From Alphaproteobacteria bacterium (GTDB lineage: Bacteria > Pseudomonadota > Alphaproteobacteria > Caulobacterales > Parvularculaceae), in assembly GCA_030428745.1 (NCBI GenBank), contig JAUIEG010000216.1:1-5430 (forward strand): a stretch of 5,430 nucleotides of DNA, written 5' to 3'. Every line of letters begins with the position of its first letter. Position 1 is the stretch's first letter. A program made the translations under genes and the position numbers. The notes under the pieces are model-generated. The model saw only the letters and a list, made by a program, of their open reading frames with translations, did not search any database and was not told where the DNA came from. Of the stretch, positions 4,716 to 5,430 are shown piece after piece.

Positions 4716-5029
4716 TGAGCGACGGCGAAGACGAAAACAGCGGACCGGAACGGTCGGCTCCGGCGGCGTCGCTGAATGCGGATCTCCTCGCCCGCAAGCG
4801 GTTCGCGGCGAACGACAGAGATTTTGACGGCGCCAATGACGAAGCCCTGACGATCCGGCTCGCCATGGTCGAACAGGAGCACCGCGACCTCGACGCGGCG
4901 ATCACCTCGCTCGAAATGAACTCACCTTATGAACGGCTCACCATTGCGCGGCTGAAAAAGAAAAAACTTGCGCTCAAAGACCTAATCCAGGAGCTCAAGG
5001 ACTCCATGCTGCCGGATATCATTGCGTAA
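4715..5029 (+). CDS. DUF465 / YdcH family protein with acidic N-terminal extension (second copy)
   Basis: This protein has 104 residues. The C-terminal part from about 45 on is a DUF465/YdcH hairpin: MVEQEHRDLDAAITSLEMNS at 51-70, PYERLTIARLKKKKLALKDL at 71-90, and the PDIIA ending I know from alphaproteobacterial members. The core resembles the 59-residue paralogue upstream of ubiX (H-[QR]-[ED]-L-[ED]-AAIT, then LK-x3-KL-x2-KD-x3-EL). The first 40-45 residues (MSDGEDENSGPERSAPAASL and on) are acidic, Ser/Ala-rich and probably disordered, which is longer than the usual 60-80 residue family. ATG 4715 overlaps the previous stop by one base; the next in-frame ATG (4865) lacks a ribosome site, and starting there would cut into the first helix. 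The extension therefore seems genuine. The cellular role is unknown. Confidence 0.85.
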   Translation: MSDGEDENSGPERSAPAASLNADLLARKRFAANDRDFDGANDEALTIRLAMVEQEHRDLDAAITSLEMNSPYERLTIARLKKKKLALKDLIQELKDSMLPDIIA

Positions 5030-5068
5030 GTCCTGTTAGGGACTGAAACCAATCAGGGGGAACTGAGA

Positions 5069-5430
5069 ATGCGCCTTGAATTTTTAATTGCCGTTGTGGG
5101 CTTTGGCTTTTGCGCCTGCGCCCCATCGAACGAATCTGAGTCGAGCGCCCCGGAGGCGACGACCGGGCAAAAGAGTCTCGCGGAAGAAACAACCGATCCG
5201 CACTGGGCTTTTGAAGACGGAGAGTTTTTTCCCGCTGACCGGTCTCTCCATCGCCCGGAAGACGGCGTCGCTCTGCCTGACGGCCGGCTGTTGGTCGCCG
5301 ACCGGGCGCACGGCCTGATCGCGCTTTCACCGGACGGATCGCACCGGCCTTTCGGAAACTTTGCCGCGGCCGGATATGAATATGCGCCGCCCGGCAAAAA
5401 CGCAGGCCCCAACAGCGTGGCGTTTGAACC
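5069..5430 (+). CDS. probable lipoprotein with SMP-30/gluconolactonase-like beta-propeller (3' end outside window)
   Basis: The first 120 codons are visible. Residues 1-17 (MRLEFLIAVVGFGFCAC) form a short signal peptide, probably of lipoprotein type with Cys17 as the lipidated residue; the lipobox F-C-A-C is imperfect, and Cys15 offers no better one. A Ser/Glu/Thr-rich linker follows to about residue 43. Residues 62-95 (PEDGVALPDGRLLVADRAHG, then LIALSPDGS) and GPNSVAFE at 113-120 are typical strand patterns of SMP-30/gluconolactonase or related six-bladed propellers (DG-x-LLVAD, PDG, PN-x-VAF). The protein is expected at the outer membrane or in the periplasm; the substrate is unknown. AGGGGG at 5055-5060, 8 bases upstream, supports the start. 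It lies 39 bp after the YdcH-like gene and may be read through from it. Confidence 0.75.
   Translation, partial: MRLEFLIAVVGFGFCACAPSNESESSAPEATTGQKSLAEETTDPHWAFEDGEFFPADRSLHRPEDGVALPDGRLLVADRAHGLIALSPDGSHRPFGNFAAAGYEYAPPGKNAGPNSVAFE

Noticed and set aside
5030..5043. Short hairpin GTCCT-GTTA-GGGAC after the second ydcH-like gene
   Set aside because: The stem is 4-5 bp with no T-tract, and read-through into the next gene is equally likely.
1..5430. Mobile element, CRISPR array, tRNA/rRNA or toxin-antitoxin pair
   Set aside because: No direct repeats, transposase motifs, tRNA-like cloverleaf segments or paired small toxin and antitoxin genes were found on either strand by eye.

Overview
The window looks like ordinary core chromosome of an alphaproteobacterium. 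The evidence is several small families that are typical of that class (DUF1192, the DUF1013/TrcR regulator, paired DUF465/YdcH proteins with a PDIIA tail) together with GC-rich, GCG/GCC-heavy codon use. Gene content fits a Caulobacter/Hyphomonas/Parvularcula-like lineage, but I cannot place it more closely. I see no mobile elements, CRISPR arrays, tRNAs or rRNAs.

Left part (1-2384): the C-terminal end of a small one-helix membrane protein; a DUF1192 coiled-coil protein on the minus strand; a divergent PIG3-type NAD(P)H quinone oxidoreductase; then trcR (DUF1013), a predicted cell-cycle transcriptional regulator. The trcR leader is structured: a good promoter match, a perfect 13-bp palindrome at the expected transcription start, and a 10-bp hairpin in the untranslated leader.

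Middle (2381-3455, minus strand): a short-chain dehydrogenase/reductase (SDR) homologue whose catalytic Tyr and Lys are Phe and Gln, probably a pseudoenzyme or non-catalytic regulator. It meets trcR tail to tail with a 3-base shared stop region. Upstream of it lies a 59-residue DUF465/YdcH protein, and a perfect 11-bp hairpin plus T-tract sits between the two genes, touching the SDR Shine-Dalgarno sequence.

Right part (3456-5430, plus strand): divergent promoters lead into a tightly packed set of ubiX (flavin prenyltransferase), a TIGR02444/DUF2390 protein and a second DUF465/YdcH protein with an unusual acidic N-terminal extension. These are joined by ATGA and TAATG overlaps. After 39 bp comes the start of a probable lipoprotein with an SMP-30/gluconolactonase-like beta-propeller, cut by the window edge.

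Functionally, UbiX makes prenylated FMN for UbiD-type decarboxylases (ubiquinone synthesis), the quinone oxidoreductase is a soluble NADPH-dependent enzyme, and TrcR is the regulatory gene. No clear new multi-gene system is visible. The best leads are the degenerate SDR, the trcR leader, the hairpin before the SDR gene, and the two YdcH paralogues flanking ubiX.
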